Shown here one piece after another: positions 17,283 through 26,375 of a stretch of 64,000 nucleotides of DNA. The DNA comes from Conyzicola nivalis. GTDB lineage: Bacteria; Actinomycetota; Actinomycetes; Actinomycetales; Microbacteriaceae. Below the pieces are notes generated by a model that saw only the letters and a program-made list of their open reading frames with translations, was not told where the DNA came from and ran no database searches. Location of the stretch: positions 496,001 through 560,000 of the forward strand of contig NZ_BMGB01000002.1 of assembly GCF_014639655.1 (NCBI RefSeq), given 5' to 3'. The translations under genes were made by a program, and so were the position numbers. Position 1 is the first letter of the stretch, and each line of letters begins with the position of its first letter.

Positions 17283-18626
17283 ATGACCGAAGACGACCTC
17301 GTCGAGACGTTCGCCGCGGCCCTCGGCCTGCAGACCGTGCCGTACGCGTTCACCGGGAGCGGCGGTCTCGAGTCGGCCTTCGCCGTCTCGGAGTTCGCCG
17401 CGGCGGCCGTAGCGACCGCGGGCATCGCCGCGAGCAGGCTGTCGGATGACCCGGCTCCCGTGACCGTCGACCGCGGCCTCGCCGCCGCCTGGTTCGGTGC
17501 CGCGCTCATGCCCGTCGCGTGGCAGCTGCCCTCGCCCTGGGATGCCCTGGCCGGGGATTACGCGAGCGCCGACGGGTGGATCCGGCTGCACACGAACGCG
17601 CCCCGACACAGGGCGGCGGCCCTCGCGGTGCTCGGCACCCCCGCCGAGCGTTCCGCGGTGGAGGCGGCCGTGGCGGCGTGGGCCGGCGACGAGCTCGAGC
17701 GGGCCGTGGTCTCGGCGGGCGGATGCGCGGCGGTGATACGCAGCCCTGAGGAGTGGGCGCGTCATCCGCAGGGCATCGCGGTAGCGAGCGAGCCCCTCGT
17801 CGGCTGGACGTCCGGCGGCTTCGCGGCCGCGCGCGAGAACTGGCGGCCGACGGGGGAGCGTCCGCTGGCCGGCCTGCGCGTGCTCGACCTCACTCGCGTC
17901 ATCGCGGGCCCGGTCGCCACCCGGTTTCTCGCTTCGCTCGGCGCGGACGTGCTGCGCGTCGACCCGCCCGACTGGGACGAACCGGCGATTATGCCCGAGA
18001 TGACGTTGGGTAAACGGGCCGCGCGCATCGACGCGACGACGACGGTGGGACGCGACGCGCTCGAGCGGCTCGTCGCGCACAGCGACGTGTTGGTGCACGG
18101 TTATCGGCCGGGTGCGCTCGACGACCTGGTCTCGCCGGAGCGCCGCCGCGACCTGCGACCGGGGCTCATCGAGGTCTCGCTCGACGCCTACGGTTGGCGC
18201 GGACCGTGGAGCGCGCGCCGCGGGTTCGACAGCCTCGTGCAGATGTCGAGCGGCATCGCGGAGGCTGGTATGCACTGGGCCGAGGCCGACCGGCCGACGC
18301 CGCTGCCGGTGCAGGCGCTCGACCACGCGACCGGGTATCTGGCGGCCGCGGCCGCGCTCGTCGCGATCGGGCGGATGCGCCGCGAGAGCGTGTCGAGTTC
18401 GGCCCGCCTGTCGCTGGCGCGCACGGCGCTGGAGCTGCCGCGGTCCCTGAGCCCGTCGAAGGGCGACCACTCACAGGCCCTTCGACAGGCTCAGGGACCG
18501 ACGACGCGCATCACAACCCCGTGGGGCCCGGCCGACCTGCTCGCGTCGCCGCTCACGGTCGGCGACATCGCCTTCAACTACGAACGCGGCCCGACAGAAT
18601 TGGGTTCTGACGAGCCGCGCTGGTAG
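17283..18626 (+). CDS. CaiB/BaiF family III CoA-transferase
   Basis: 447 residues. The C-terminal half carries family III CoA-transferase features: PLAGLRVLDLTRVIAGPVATRFLASLGADVLRVDPP, a Rossmann-like start with the usual active-site region, VLVHGYRPGALDDL and LIEVSLDAYGWRGPW. The N-terminal ~190 residues lack a clear active-site Asp by eye, and the substrate cannot be told. At residues ~387-406 (bases 18442-18499) a copy of the genome's palindromic repeat is read through in frame, adding PSKG and RQAQG peptides. A second copy lies just past the stop. Confidence 0.8.
   Translation: MTEDDLVETFAAALGLQTVPYAFTGSGGLESAFAVSEFAAAAVATAGIAASRLSDDPAPVTVDRGLAAAWFGAALMPVAWQLPSPWDALAGDYASADGWIRLHTNAPRHRAAALAVLGTPAERSAVEAAVAAWAGDELERAVVSAGGCAAVIRSPEEWARHPQGIAVASEPLVGWTSGGFAAARENWRPTGERPLAGLRVLDLTRVIAGPVATRFLASLGADVLRVDPPDWDEPAIMPEMTLGKRAARIDATTTVGRDALERLVAHSDVLVHGYRPGALDDLVSPERRRDLRPGLIEVSLDAYGWRGPWSARRGFDSLVQMSSGIAEAGMHWAEADRPTPLPVQALDHATGYLAAAAALVAIGRMRRESVSSSARLSLARTALELPRSLSPSKGDHSQALRQAQGPTTRITTPWGPADLLASPLTVGDIAFNYERGPTELGSDEPRW
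18442..18499. repeat. Palindromic repeat, intragenic copy
   Basis: Arms of 23 nt (GGTCCCTGAGCCCGTCGAAG... and its complement ending CTCAGGGACC) around a 12-nt spacer, inside the CoA-transferase gene and in frame. Same family as the copies at 18634, 28467, 28755, 31033, 31631 and 41999. Confidence 0.85.
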
Positions 18627-18633
18627 TGCTGGC

Positions 18634-18677
18634 GGTCCCTGAGCCTGTCGAAGGGCGCTTCGACAAGCTCAGCGACC
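18634..18677. repeat. Palindromic repeat, intergenic copy
   Basis: 44-nt copy, arms CCTGAGCCTGTCGAAG and CTTCGACAAGCTCAG with mismatches, between the convergent CoA-transferase and gnd genes, where it could also act as a bidirectional transcription stop. Confidence 0.85.
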
Positions 18678-18685
18678 ATGCCGCG

Positions 18686-20140
18686 CTAGTGGCTGTCGAC
18701 CGACTCGATCTCGGTGCGGTCGCCGCTCCACAGGGTGTGGAACGTGCCGTCCATGTCGACGCGCTTGTAGGTGTGTGCGCCGAAGAAGTCGCGCTGGCCC
18801 TGCGTGAGGGCGGCGGGCAGGCGGTCGGCGCGCAGGCTGTCGTAGTACGCGAGCGACGACGCGAACACCGGAGCCGGGATTCCGGCGTGGGCGGCGTCGG
18901 CGACGACGTTGCGCCAGGCCTCCTGCGTCGTGGCGACGACGTCGGTGAAGAACGGCGCTGTCACGAGCGAGACGAGGCCGGGGTTCTCGGCGTAGGCCTC
19001 GGTGATGCGGTTGAGGAAGCGGGCGCGAATAATGCAACCGCCGCGCCAGATCTTCGCGATCTCGCCCTTCTTGATGTCCCAGCCGTACTGCTCGGCGCCG
19101 GCGACGATCGCGTCGAAGCCCTGCGAGTAGGCGATGACCTTCGAGGCGTAAAGCGCCTGGCGTACGCCCTCGATGAAGCCGTCGACGTCCTCGACCGGGT
19201 TAGCCGTCGGTCCGGGCAGCGCCGCGGCGGCCGCGCGCTGCGCGGGCTTCGACGACACGGAGCGGGCGAACACGGCCTCGGCGATGCCGGAGACGGGGAT
19301 GCCGAGGTCGAGGGCGGTCTGAACGGTCCAGACGCCGGTGCCCTTGCTGCCGGCCTGGTCGAGGATGACGTCGACGAGGGGCTTGCCCGTCTTCGCGTCG
19401 ACCTGGCGCAGCACCTCGGCGGTGATCTCGATGAGGTAGCTTTCGAGCTCGCCCTTGTTCCACTCGGTGAAGATCTCCGAGATCTCGGCGGGCGTCTTGC
19501 CGGTGCCGCGGCGGATGAGGTCGTAGGCCTCGCCGATGAGCTGCATGTCGGCGTACTCGATGCCGTTGTGGATCATCTTGACGAAGTGTCCGGCGCCGTC
19601 GGTGCCGACGTGGGTCACGCAGGGCTCGCCGTCGACGACCGCGGCGATCGACTTGAGGATGGGGCCGAGGGTCTCCCACGCCTCGGCGGAACCGCCGGGC
19701 ATGATCGACGGGCCGAGCAGGGCGCCCTCTTCGCCGCCGGAGATGCCCGCGCCGACGAAGTTGATGCCGGTCTCGCGCACGGCCTTCTCGCGGCGGATGG
19801 TGTCGGTGAACAGCGCGTTGCCGCCGTCGACGATGATGTCGCCGGGCTCGAACACCTCGGTCAGCGCGTCGATCACGGCGTCGGTTCCGCGGCCTGCCTG
19901 CACCATGATGATCGCGGTGCGCGGCTTCGACAGCGACGCCGCGAACTCCTCGTACGACGAAGCCGGGAGGAACTCGGCCTCGGGGTGCTCGTCGAGCACG
20001 GTCTGCGTTTTCTCGTACGAGCGGTTGAAGATCGCGACGGTGTTGCCTTCGCGGGAGGCGAGGTTGCGGGCGAGGTTCGAGCCCATCACCGCCATGCCCA
20101 CTACGCCGATGTTCGCCTGGGCCTGAGTGGCTTCTGCCAT
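18686..20140 (-). CDS. gnd: 6-phosphogluconate dehydrogenase, decarboxylating
   Basis: 484 residues; start ATG 20140 preceded by AAGGAGAAA, so eight upstream codons are left out. It oxidises 6-phosphogluconate to ribulose 5-phosphate with NADP. The Rossmann motif appears as IGVVGMAVMGSNLARN, then FVGAGISGGEEGALLGPSIMPGG, HFVKMIHNGIEYADMQLI, and ILDQAGSKGTGVWTV. It stands divergent from the gluconate genes that feed its substrate. A very long open frame on the opposite strand is only a GC shadow. Confidence 0.97.
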   Translation of the reverse strand: MAEATQAQANIGVVGMAVMGSNLARNLASREGNTVAIFNRSYEKTQTVLDEHPEAEFLPASSYEEFAASLSKPRTAIIMVQAGRGTDAVIDALTEVFEPGDIIVDGGNALFTDTIRREKAVRETGINFVGAGISGGEEGALLGPSIMPGGSAEAWETLGPILKSIAAVVDGEPCVTHVGTDGAGHFVKMIHNGIEYADMQLIGEAYDLIRRGTGKTPAEISEIFTEWNKGELESYLIEITAEVLRQVDAKTGKPLVDVILDQAGSKGTGVWTVQTALDLGIPVSGIAEAVFARSVSSKPAQRAAAAALPGPTANPVEDVDGFIEGVRQALYASKVIAYSQGFDAIVAGAEQYGWDIKKGEIAKIWRGGCIIRARFLNRITEAYAENPGLVSLVTAPFFTDVVATTQEAWRNVVADAAHAGIPAPVFASSLAYYDSLRADRLPAALTQGQRDFFGAHTYKRVDMDGTFHTLWSGDRTEIESVDSH

Positions 20141-20276
20141 GGGGGTATTTCTCCTTGCAATCACGCGGAAAAGTGGTCCTGCCGCGACGGATGACGAGCC
20201 GCGGCACGCCCTCTCAGACTAAAGCAACGCTTGCGCGCGGCGCCGGAGTGTGACGAAGCTCGATGCGACGAAAGAG

Positions 20277-20325
20277 TTGCGCGACGGGCAATCCGTGCAT
20301 ACGATCTCCTAATAAGTCTGACTTA
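20277..20325 (+). promoter_or_regulatory. gntK promoter with palindromic GntR-type operator
   Basis: TTGCGC (20277-20282) and TACGAT (20300-20305), 17 nt apart, form a good sigma-70-type promoter. The perfect palindrome TAAGTCTGACTTA (20313-20325) falls at the expected start of transcription. Its GTC-T-GAC core fits the GTnnnAC pattern of FadR-type GntR repressors, and a second GTC-A-GAC lies at 20347-20353. The regulator encoded at 24159-24872 is the likely binder. Confidence 0.6.
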
Positions 20326-20388
20326 TGCGGAAGTGCGCAGCTTGTTGTCAGACGTAATGACGCGTCGACACCCAGCAAAGGAGCACTC

Positions 20389-20910
20389 ATGCCCGCGAGC
20401 TATCCACCCATGATCGTGATGGGGGTCTCCGGTTCGGGAAAGTCGACGATCGGTCTCGCCCTGGCCAACGCCCTCGGCCTCGACTTCATCGACGGTGACG
20501 ACCTGCACCCCCGCGCCAACAAGGAGAAGATGGCCGCCGGTCATCCGCTCAACGACGAAGACCGGGCGCCCTGGCTCGAGATCATCGCCGAGCGCATCGG
20601 CGCCGAACTGGCCGAGGGGAACGCGGTCGTCGTCGCCTGCTCCGCGCTCAAGCGCCGCTACCGCACGCAGCTCGTCTCGTACGCACCCAGCACCGTGTTC
20701 GTGCATCTCTCCGGCCAACGCGGGATCATCGCCGAGCGTCAGTCGCACCGCAATCACGAGTACATGCCCAACAGCCTGCTCGACTCGCAGTTCGCGACGC
20801 TCGAGCCCCTCGAGGCAGACGAGCGAGCAATCGTCGTCGACCTCGCCCAGACTCCGGACGAGATGGTCCGGTTCGTGAAAGAAAAGCTCGCCGACTTCGC
20901 TGTCGCCTGA
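20389..20910 (+). CDS. gntK: Gluconokinase
   Basis: 173 residues from ATG 20389, preceded by AAAGGAG; upstream in-frame codons fall in the promoter and operator. It phosphorylates gluconate to 6-phosphogluconate. P-loop MGVSGSGKST, FIDGDDLHPRANKEKMAAGHPLNDEDRAPWL and CSALKRRYR are diagnostic. First gene of a four-gene plus-strand operon and directly divergent from gnd, which uses its product. Confidence 0.97.
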   Translation: MPASYPPMIVMGVSGSGKSTIGLALANALGLDFIDGDDLHPRANKEKMAAGHPLNDEDRAPWLEIIAERIGAELAEGNAVVVACSALKRRYRTQLVSYAPSTVFVHLSGQRGIIAERQSHRNHEYMPNSLLDSQFATLEPLEADERAIVVDLAQTPDEMVRFVKEKLADFAVA

Positions 20911-20939
20911 GTTCAGCCCCATCCACAGTTAGGACGAAG

Positions 20940-22349
20940 ATGACCGACATTGAACTCGTGTGGCAGTTGCCCACGTGGGGATTGCTGCTGATCGCGCTCG
21001 GCGCGATCGCACTCCTGCTCTTCCTTATCATCGGGGCTCGCATCCACGCGTTCCTCGCCCTCATCGTGGTCAGCCTCGTGACCGCGATCGCCACGGGCGT
21101 GCCGGCCAACCAGATAGTCCCGACGTTGACGTTGGGCTTCGGCTCCACGCTCGCCACGGTGGCGCTCCTCGTCGGTCTCGGCGCGATGCTCGGCAGGATG
21201 CTGGAGACCAGCGGTGGCGCGCAGGTGCTCACCGACGCACTCATCCGCAAGTTCGGTGAGAAGCGGGCGCCCCTGGCTCTCTCGATCGCCTCCCTCATGA
21301 TGGGCTTCCCGATCTTCTTCGACGCCGGCCTCGTGGTCATGCTGCCGATCATCTTCGCCGTTGCCCGACGGCTCGGCGGATCGCTGCTGCTCTACGCGTT
21401 CCCGGCTGCCACCGCGTTCTCGGTCATGCACATTTTCGTTCCCCCGCACCCCGGCCCCGTCGCCGCCACCGGCCTGCTCGGCGCGGACGTCGGCCTCGTG
21501 CTGGTCTTCGGTCTGCTCGTCGCGATCCCCACCTGGTACATCGTCGGCTACAAGTTCGGTGGCTGGGTCGGCCGCAAGTACGACATCGCCATCCCGAACA
21601 TCCTCTTCGGGTCCAAAGACGACGGTGTTGCGGAGGAGTTCAAGTCGTCGCCGAAGCTCGGAACGATCGTCTTCCTCCTGCTGCTGCCGCTCGTCCTCAT
21701 CTTTATGAACACCGGCCTCAACGCCCTAGCCACGGCCGAGGTCGTCTCGCTCGACAACGGCTTCGTGCAGATCCTGCGTCTGCTCGGCGAGACCCCGATC
21801 GCACTACTCATCACCGTGTTCTTCGCGATGTGGCTGCTCGGCTGGAGGCGCAACAAGAAGGCGACGCTCGTCGAGAGCATCGTCGACAGCGCGCTCGGTC
21901 CGGTGTGCGCGATCATCCTCATCACGGGTGCCGGCGGAATGTTCGGTGGCGTTCTTCGCGCCAGCGGCATCGGCAACGCAATCGCCGACTCCCTCGACGC
22001 CATCGGCCTGCCGCTCATCGTCGCCGGCTTCGTCATCGCCGCCATCGTGCGCGTCGCCCAGGGCTCGGCTACCGTCGCGCTCACCACGGCGGCCGCCCTC
22101 GTGCAGCCCGTCGTCCAGGGCGACGCCAGCCTCAACCCGGTCGAGCTCGCCGCCATCGTGCTCGCCCTCGCTGCCGGTTCGGTGTTCGCGGGCCACGTCA
22201 ACGACTCCGGCTTCTGGCTCGTCAGCCGCTTCTTCGGCATGGACACCCAGACGACGCTCAAGACGTGGACCGTCGGCCAGGCGCTCGTCGGTGTCTGCGG
22301 CTTCGTGTTCGCCCTCGCGATCTTCCTCATCGCTGGCGCGGTCGGCTAA
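20940..22349 (+). CDS. gntP: Gluconate:H+ symporter (GntP family)
   Basis: 469 residues with about 12-14 hydrophobic segments. GntP features include the LGFGSTLATVALLVGLGAMLGRMLE region, HIFVPPHPGPVAA and VRVAQGSATVALTTAA, and the end with GSVFAGHVNDSGFWLVSRFFGM. It imports gluconate or a close sugar acid (idonate is possible given the neighbours). It follows gntK by 29 nt and precedes the SDR gene by 4 nt. Confidence 0.95.
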   Translation: MTDIELVWQLPTWGLLLIALGAIALLLFLIIGARIHAFLALIVVSLVTAIATGVPANQIVPTLTLGFGSTLATVALLVGLGAMLGRMLETSGGAQVLTDALIRKFGEKRAPLALSIASLMMGFPIFFDAGLVVMLPIIFAVARRLGGSLLLYAFPAATAFSVMHIFVPPHPGPVAATGLLGADVGLVLVFGLLVAIPTWYIVGYKFGGWVGRKYDIAIPNILFGSKDDGVAEEFKSSPKLGTIVFLLLLPLVLIFMNTGLNALATAEVVSLDNGFVQILRLLGETPIALLITVFFAMWLLGWRRNKKATLVESIVDSALGPVCAIILITGAGGMFGGVLRASGIGNAIADSLDAIGLPLIVAGFVIAAIVRVAQGSATVALTTAAALVQPVVQGDASLNPVELAAIVLALAAGSVFAGHVNDSGFWLVSRFFGMDTQTTLKTWTVGQALVGVCGFVFALAIFLIAGAVG

Positions 22350-22353
22350 CGCC

Positions 22354-23121
22354 ATGGGCTCGACTCTCTTCAATCTCACCGGGCGTATCGCGCTCGTCAC
22401 CGGTTCCAGCCGGGGCATCGGCAAGGCCATCGCGCGCGGACTCGCCGAGGCGGGCGCGACTGTCGTGCTGCACGGCCGGGACGAGCGCCGCCTCGCCGAG
22501 ACGACCGCCGAGTTCGAGGCCGAGTTCGGTGCGGTCAAGTCGATCGCGTTCGACATCACCGACGCCGAGGCGGTGGCCCGTGGCATCCGCTCGGTCGAGT
22601 CCGAGGTCGGGCCCATCCGCATCCTCGTCAACAACGCCGGCGTGCAGCACCGGGTCCCGCTTCTCGACCTCGCGGTCGAGGACTGGGACCGGGTGCTGCG
22701 CACCAACCTCACGAGCGCGTTCCTCGTCGGGCGGGAGGTCGCGCGCGGCATGATCGAGCGCGGCGGCGGCAAGATCGTCAACGTCGCCTCGGTACAGACC
22801 GACCTGGCCCGACCGACGATCGCGCCCTACACGGCCTCGAAGGGCGGCGTGCGCAACCTCACGCGGGCGATGACCGCGGAGTGGGCCGAGCACGACATCC
22901 AGGTCAACGCGATCGCGCCGGGCTACATCCACACCGAGATGACGCAGAACCTCGTCGACGACGAGTCGTTCAACTCGTGGATCGTCGGCCGCACCCCCGC
23001 TCATCGCTGGGGCACGACGGCCGACATCGTGGGCCCGGCCGTCTGGCTCGCGTCGGACGGCTCCAACTTCGTGAACGGACAGGTCATCTTCATCGATGGC
23101 GGAATGACGGTGGTGGTGTGA
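22354..23121 (+). CDS. idnO: SDR-family oxidoreductase, probable gluconate 5-dehydrogenase
   Basis: 255 residues from ATG 22354. Classical short-chain dehydrogenase: TGSSRGIGKA cofactor motif, NNAGVQHR, catalytic YTASKGG with a Ser before it, and the C-terminal FINGQ-like region NFVNGQVIFIDGGM. HRVPLLDL after NNAG and the gnt/idn context support interconversion of 5-ketogluconate and gluconate. Substrate is inferred from neighbours. The stop overlaps the next start (TGATG). Confidence 0.85.
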   Translation: MGSTLFNLTGRIALVTGSSRGIGKAIARGLAEAGATVVLHGRDERRLAETTAEFEAEFGAVKSIAFDITDAEAVARGIRSVESEVGPIRILVNNAGVQHRVPLLDLAVEDWDRVLRTNLTSAFLVGREVARGMIERGGGKIVNVASVQTDLARPTIAPYTASKGGVRNLTRAMTAEWAEHDIQVNAIAPGYIHTEMTQNLVDDESFNSWIVGRTPAHRWGTTADIVGPAVWLASDGSNFVNGQVIFIDGGMTVVV

Positions 23122-24155
23122 TGAACGAAACGAATCTCGCGGTGGTCGCGCACGGCAAGGACGACCTGCGCGTCGACGAGCTGGCCGCGCCGACGCCGGC
23201 TCCGGATGAAGCGGTGATCCGTATCGCGTACGGGGGCATCTGCGGTTCCGACCTGCACTACTGGACGCACGGCGCCGCGGGGGAGTCGATCCTGCGCGAA
23301 CCGATGATCCTCGGGCACGAGGTGGTCGGTACGGTGCAAGCTGCGGCGGCCGACGGCTCGGGCCCCGCCGTCGGGACGCCGGTGGCCGTCCACCCGGCCA
23401 CGCCGAAGCCCGTCGAGGGCGTGCGGTACCCGGAGTCCCGGCCGAACCTCGCCCCCGGCTCCACCTATCTCGGCAGTGCGGCGCACCACCCGCACACCGA
23501 GGGCGCCTTCGCCACGTTCGTGGCGCTGCCTACCCGCATGCTGCGCACCCTGCCGGCCGGCCTGTCGTTGCGGGGGGCGGCGCTCGCCGAACCGGCGAGC
23601 GTGGCCTGGCACGCCGTCTCCCGGGCCGGCGACGTCGCCGGTAAGTCGGTGCTCGTCGTCGGCACCGGCCCGATCGGGGCGCTCGTGATCGCCGTGCTCA
23701 AGCGCGCCGGAGCGAGCAGCATCACCGCCGTCGACCTGCACGAGACCCCGTTGCGTATCGCCCGCGAGCTCGGGGCGACCGACACCATACTCGCCACCGA
23801 GGTCGACGCGATCGCCGCCGTGCAGGCGGACATCGCTATCGAATCCTCGGGCAACTACCGCGGCCTCGCCTCGGCCGTGCGGGGTGTCGCCCGCGGGGGT
23901 CGCGTCGTGATGGTCGGCCTGTTGCCGTCCGGCGAGCAGCCCGCGCTGATCAGCCTCGCCATCACTCGCGAACTCGAGCTCGTCGGGTCGTTCCGTTTCG
24001 CCGACGAGATCGACGACGTGCTCGCGGCCCTGGCCGACGGGACGCTCACCGTCGATCCCATCGTGACGCACGAGTTCGCAGCATCCGAAGCCCTCGAAGC
24101 GTTCTCGGTGGCGCTCGACGCGTCGGTCAGCGGAAAAGTACTGCTGCGGTTCTGA
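23121..24155 (+). CDS. idnD: Zinc-dependent alcohol dehydrogenase, probable L-idonate 5-dehydrogenase
   Basis: 344 residues of the medium-chain dehydrogenase family. The catalytic zinc motif is GGICGSDLHYW followed by GHEVVG; the cofactor motif is VVGTGPIGALVIAVLKRAGA. The four-Cys structural zinc loop seen in many relatives is missing, replaced by HPATPKPVEGVRYPES. Coupled to the SDR gene, so it likely oxidises L-idonate to 5-ketogluconate for re-entry as gluconate; a different polyol remains possible. Confidence 0.82.
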   Translation: MNETNLAVVAHGKDDLRVDELAAPTPAPDEAVIRIAYGGICGSDLHYWTHGAAGESILREPMILGHEVVGTVQAAAADGSGPAVGTPVAVHPATPKPVEGVRYPESRPNLAPGSTYLGSAAHHPHTEGAFATFVALPTRMLRTLPAGLSLRGAALAEPASVAWHAVSRAGDVAGKSVLVVGTGPIGALVIAVLKRAGASSITAVDLHETPLRIARELGATDTILATEVDAIAAVQADIAIESSGNYRGLASAVRGVARGGRVVMVGLLPSGEQPALISLAITRELELVGSFRFADEIDDVLAALADGTLTVDPIVTHEFAASEALEAFSVALDASVSGKVLLRF

Positions 24156-24158
24156 CCG

Positions 24159-24872
24159 CTAGTGTCCGGGGCGTGGCACGTCTTTCCAGACGTGTTCGAC
24201 CTCGGACACGGTGCGCCGCATGATGCGGTCCATCGCGGTGCGCGCGTCGTCTTGACGTCCGCCCTGCACGGCGTCGGCCACGTCGACGTGCCACTGCAGC
24301 GCCTCCTCGTGGGGGCGGGACGGCATGAGGCCGAGCGTCGTACGTCCGCGCAGGATGGCGGCGATCATGCCGTCCATCGCTGTGAACATCTCGTTGCCGC
24401 TCGCGCGCAGCACGAGCGAGTGGAAGTGGATGTCGAGCTCGAGAAAGGCATCGAGGTCGCCGGCCCGACCGACGGTGCGCATGCGGGCGGCGGTGCCGAG
24501 CAGCTCGGCCGACTGCTCGTCGGCGGCGTGCTGGGCGGCGAGCTCTGCCGCCATCGGTTCGACCGCGGTGCGCAGCTCGGTGAGCGAGCGCAACTGGGCG
24601 CCCTGGCCAGGCCCGGTGACGCGCCACGCCACGACCTGCGGGTCGAAGACGTTCCACGCCGTGTCGGGCAGCACGCGGATGCCGACGCGCTTCACGCTCG
24701 TCACGAGCCCGAGCGACTGCAGCACGCGCACCGCCTCGCGGATGACCGAACGGCCGACCCCGAGTTCGATCGCGAGCTGGTCGGCGAGCACGGTCGTGCC
24801 GGCGGCGAGCCTCCCGTCGACGATGCGACGACCGATGTCGTCGACCGCGCGAGTGTGGAGACTGAAGGACAT
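24159..24872 (-). CDS. GntR/FadR-family transcriptional regulator
   Basis: 237 residues from ATG 24872. N-terminal winged helix: IGRRIVDGRLAAGTTVLADQLAIELGVGRSVIREAVRVLQSLGLV. C-terminal FCD-type helical domain with LDIHFHSLVLRASGN and MPSRPHEEALQWHVDVADAV, whose Asp/His residues usually bind a metal and sugar acid. It converges on idnD with a 3-nt gap and is the likely repressor of the gntK operon, acting at the GTCxGAC sites near 20313-20353. Confidence 0.92.
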   Translation of the reverse strand: MSFSLHTRAVDDIGRRIVDGRLAAGTTVLADQLAIELGVGRSVIREAVRVLQSLGLVTSVKRVGIRVLPDTAWNVFDPQVVAWRVTGPGQGAQLRSLTELRTAVEPMAAELAAQHAADEQSAELLGTAARMRTVGRAGDLDAFLELDIHFHSLVLRASGNEMFTAMDGMIAAILRGRTTLGLMPSRPHEEALQWHVDVADAVQGGRQDDARTAMDRIMRRTVSEVEHVWKDVPRPGH

Positions 24873-25088
24873 GGTTGAAGGATAGCCGGGCGCGTGAGGG
24901 CGACATCGCGAAAGCCCGCCGCGCCGTGTAAGCTTGGCGGCTGTACTTCGGCGAGGGATGCATTGCATCCGTGATCGACGCGGTGGAGCGGGCATCGGCC
25001 ATCTGGCCTCACGTCTTCCTCACGCTGACATATGCGTTCGAGTTGAAAATTCACGTGGGCCGCAGGTCCCGTCACAAGGAGATAAATC

Positions 25089-25703
25089 ATGGCTCAGGCC
25101 GAAATCAGCAACCACCTCGTCACCGAGATCCGCGAGAGCTTCGGCAAGGGTGCGGCTCGCAAGATCCGCGCCGTCGGCAAGATCCCCGCCGTCATCTACG
25201 GACACGGCACCGAGCCGCAGCACGTCACCCTGCCGGGCCACGAGGTCAGCCTCATCCTGCGCAAGTCGAACCAGATCCTCGAGCTCGACATCCAGGGCAA
25301 GGTCCAGCTCGCGCTGGTCAAGGACGTTCAGAAGGACCCGGTTCGCCAGATCATCGAGCACATCGACCTCATCGTCGTGCGCAAGGGCGAGAAGGTCATC
25401 ATCGACGTTCCCGTGCACCTCGACGGCGAAGCTGCTCCCGGAACGACCGTCAACCAGGACTCGAACACCATCTCGCTCGAGGCCCTCGCGACCGCGATCC
25501 CCGAGTCGGTCTCCGTGTCGATCGAGGGCGCCGAAGACGGCACCCAGATCTTCGCGAAGGACCTCGTCCTTCCCGAGGGCGCGTCGCTCATCACCGACGA
25601 GGACACCCTCATCGTCTCGATCTCGATCGCTCAGGAGCAGGACCTTGGCGAGGACGCCGAAGAGGCTCCCGCCGAGGGCGAAGACGCTCCGGCCGCCGAG
25701 TAG
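25089..25703 (+). CDS. rplY: 50S ribosomal protein L25 / general stress protein Ctc
   Basis: 204 residues, ATG after AAGGAGATAAATC. The N-terminal L25 domain (FGKGAARKIRAVGKIPAVIYGHG) binds 5S rRNA; the C-terminal TL5/Ctc domain follows, ending in an acidic tail (EDAEEAPAEGEDAPAAE). The 216-nt leader upstream contains a small GGATGCA-TTGCATCC-type palindrome at about 24955-24970 but no clear regulator site. Followed by pth, the usual order in actinobacteria. Confidence 0.97.
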   Translation: MAQAEISNHLVTEIRESFGKGAARKIRAVGKIPAVIYGHGTEPQHVTLPGHEVSLILRKSNQILELDIQGKVQLALVKDVQKDPVRQIIEHIDLIVVRKGEKVIIDVPVHLDGEAAPGTTVNQDSNTISLEALATAIPESVSVSIEGAEDGTQIFAKDLVLPEGASLITDEDTLIVSISIAQEQDLGEDAEEAPAEGEDAPAAE

Positions 25704-25725
25704 TTTCAGCCCTGAGTAGCTGAAG

Positions 25726-26319
25726 CTGGACGAGAACCCCTGGCTTGTAGTCGGGCTCGGTAACCCCGGGCCCGGCTACGCCGGGAATCGCCACAACGTG
25801 GGCCAGATGGCCCTCGACGAACTGGCGCGCCGTATCGGTGCGCCGTTCAAGAGCCAGAAGACCAATGCCACGGTCGCCGAGGGCAGACTGAGCGGCCAGG
25901 GGCCCCGTGTCATCCTCGCCAAACCGAACACGTACATGAACGTGTCCGGCGGCCCGGTCGCGGCGCTCATGCGTTTCTACAAGCTCGAGCCGTCGAACCT
26001 CATCGTGCTGCACGACGAGCTCGACATCCCCTTCGACTCGATCAAGCTCAAGATCGGCGGCGGTCACGGCGGCCACAACGGCGTGCGCGATATCGCCGCC
26101 GCCATCGGCAGTCCCGAATTCGTGCGCGTGCGCATCGGCATCGGACGCCCTCCCGGCCGGCAGCCGGCCGCGGACTTCGTTCTGAAAGACTTTTCGAGCG
26201 ACGAGAAGAAGGTCCTGCCTAATTTGATTTCGGATGCCGCGGACGCCGTCGAGCAGGTCGCCGGCGAGAGCCTCACGGCCGCCCAGCTGCGTTTCCATAC
26301 GGCCAGCCCCGCCGACTGA
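25726..26319 (+). CDS. pth: Peptidyl-tRNA hydrolase, apparent CTG start
   Basis: About 197 residues; releases tRNA from peptidyl-tRNA. The conserved start of the family, [22 protein letters not shown] with the catalytic His, begins at base 25741, and the frame is closed by TAG at 25717-25719. Between these there is no ATG, GTG or TTG; only CTG 25720 or CTG 25726 can serve. A GTG at 25798 would delete the active-site His. FxKPxTYMNxSG ([12 protein letters not shown]) and HDELDIPF are intact. Located 22 nt after L25, so coupling to it may help initiation. Confidence 0.9.
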   Translation: MDENPWLVVGLGNPGPGYAGNRHNVGQMALDELARRIGAPFKSQKTNATVAEGRLSGQGPRVILAKPNTYMNVSGGPVAALMRFYKLEPSNLIVLHDELDIPFDSIKLKIGGGHGGHNGVRDIAAAIGSPEFVRVRIGIGRPPGRQPAADFVLKDFSSDEKKVLPNLISDAADAVEQVAGESLTAAQLRFHTASPAD

Positions 26320-26375
26320 AATCGCTCATCCTCAAGGGGGATTTTTTCCCTCCGAGGCTCGCCTACTCTTAAGGC

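Noticed and set aside
18626-20194. 522-codon open frame on the plus strand
   Set aside because: It is the antisense shadow of gnd, with the composition expected from high-GC complementarity and no recognisable domains.
25798-26319. GTG 25798 as the start of peptidyl-tRNA hydrolase
   Set aside because: It would remove the conserved [15 protein letters not shown] segment with the catalytic His.
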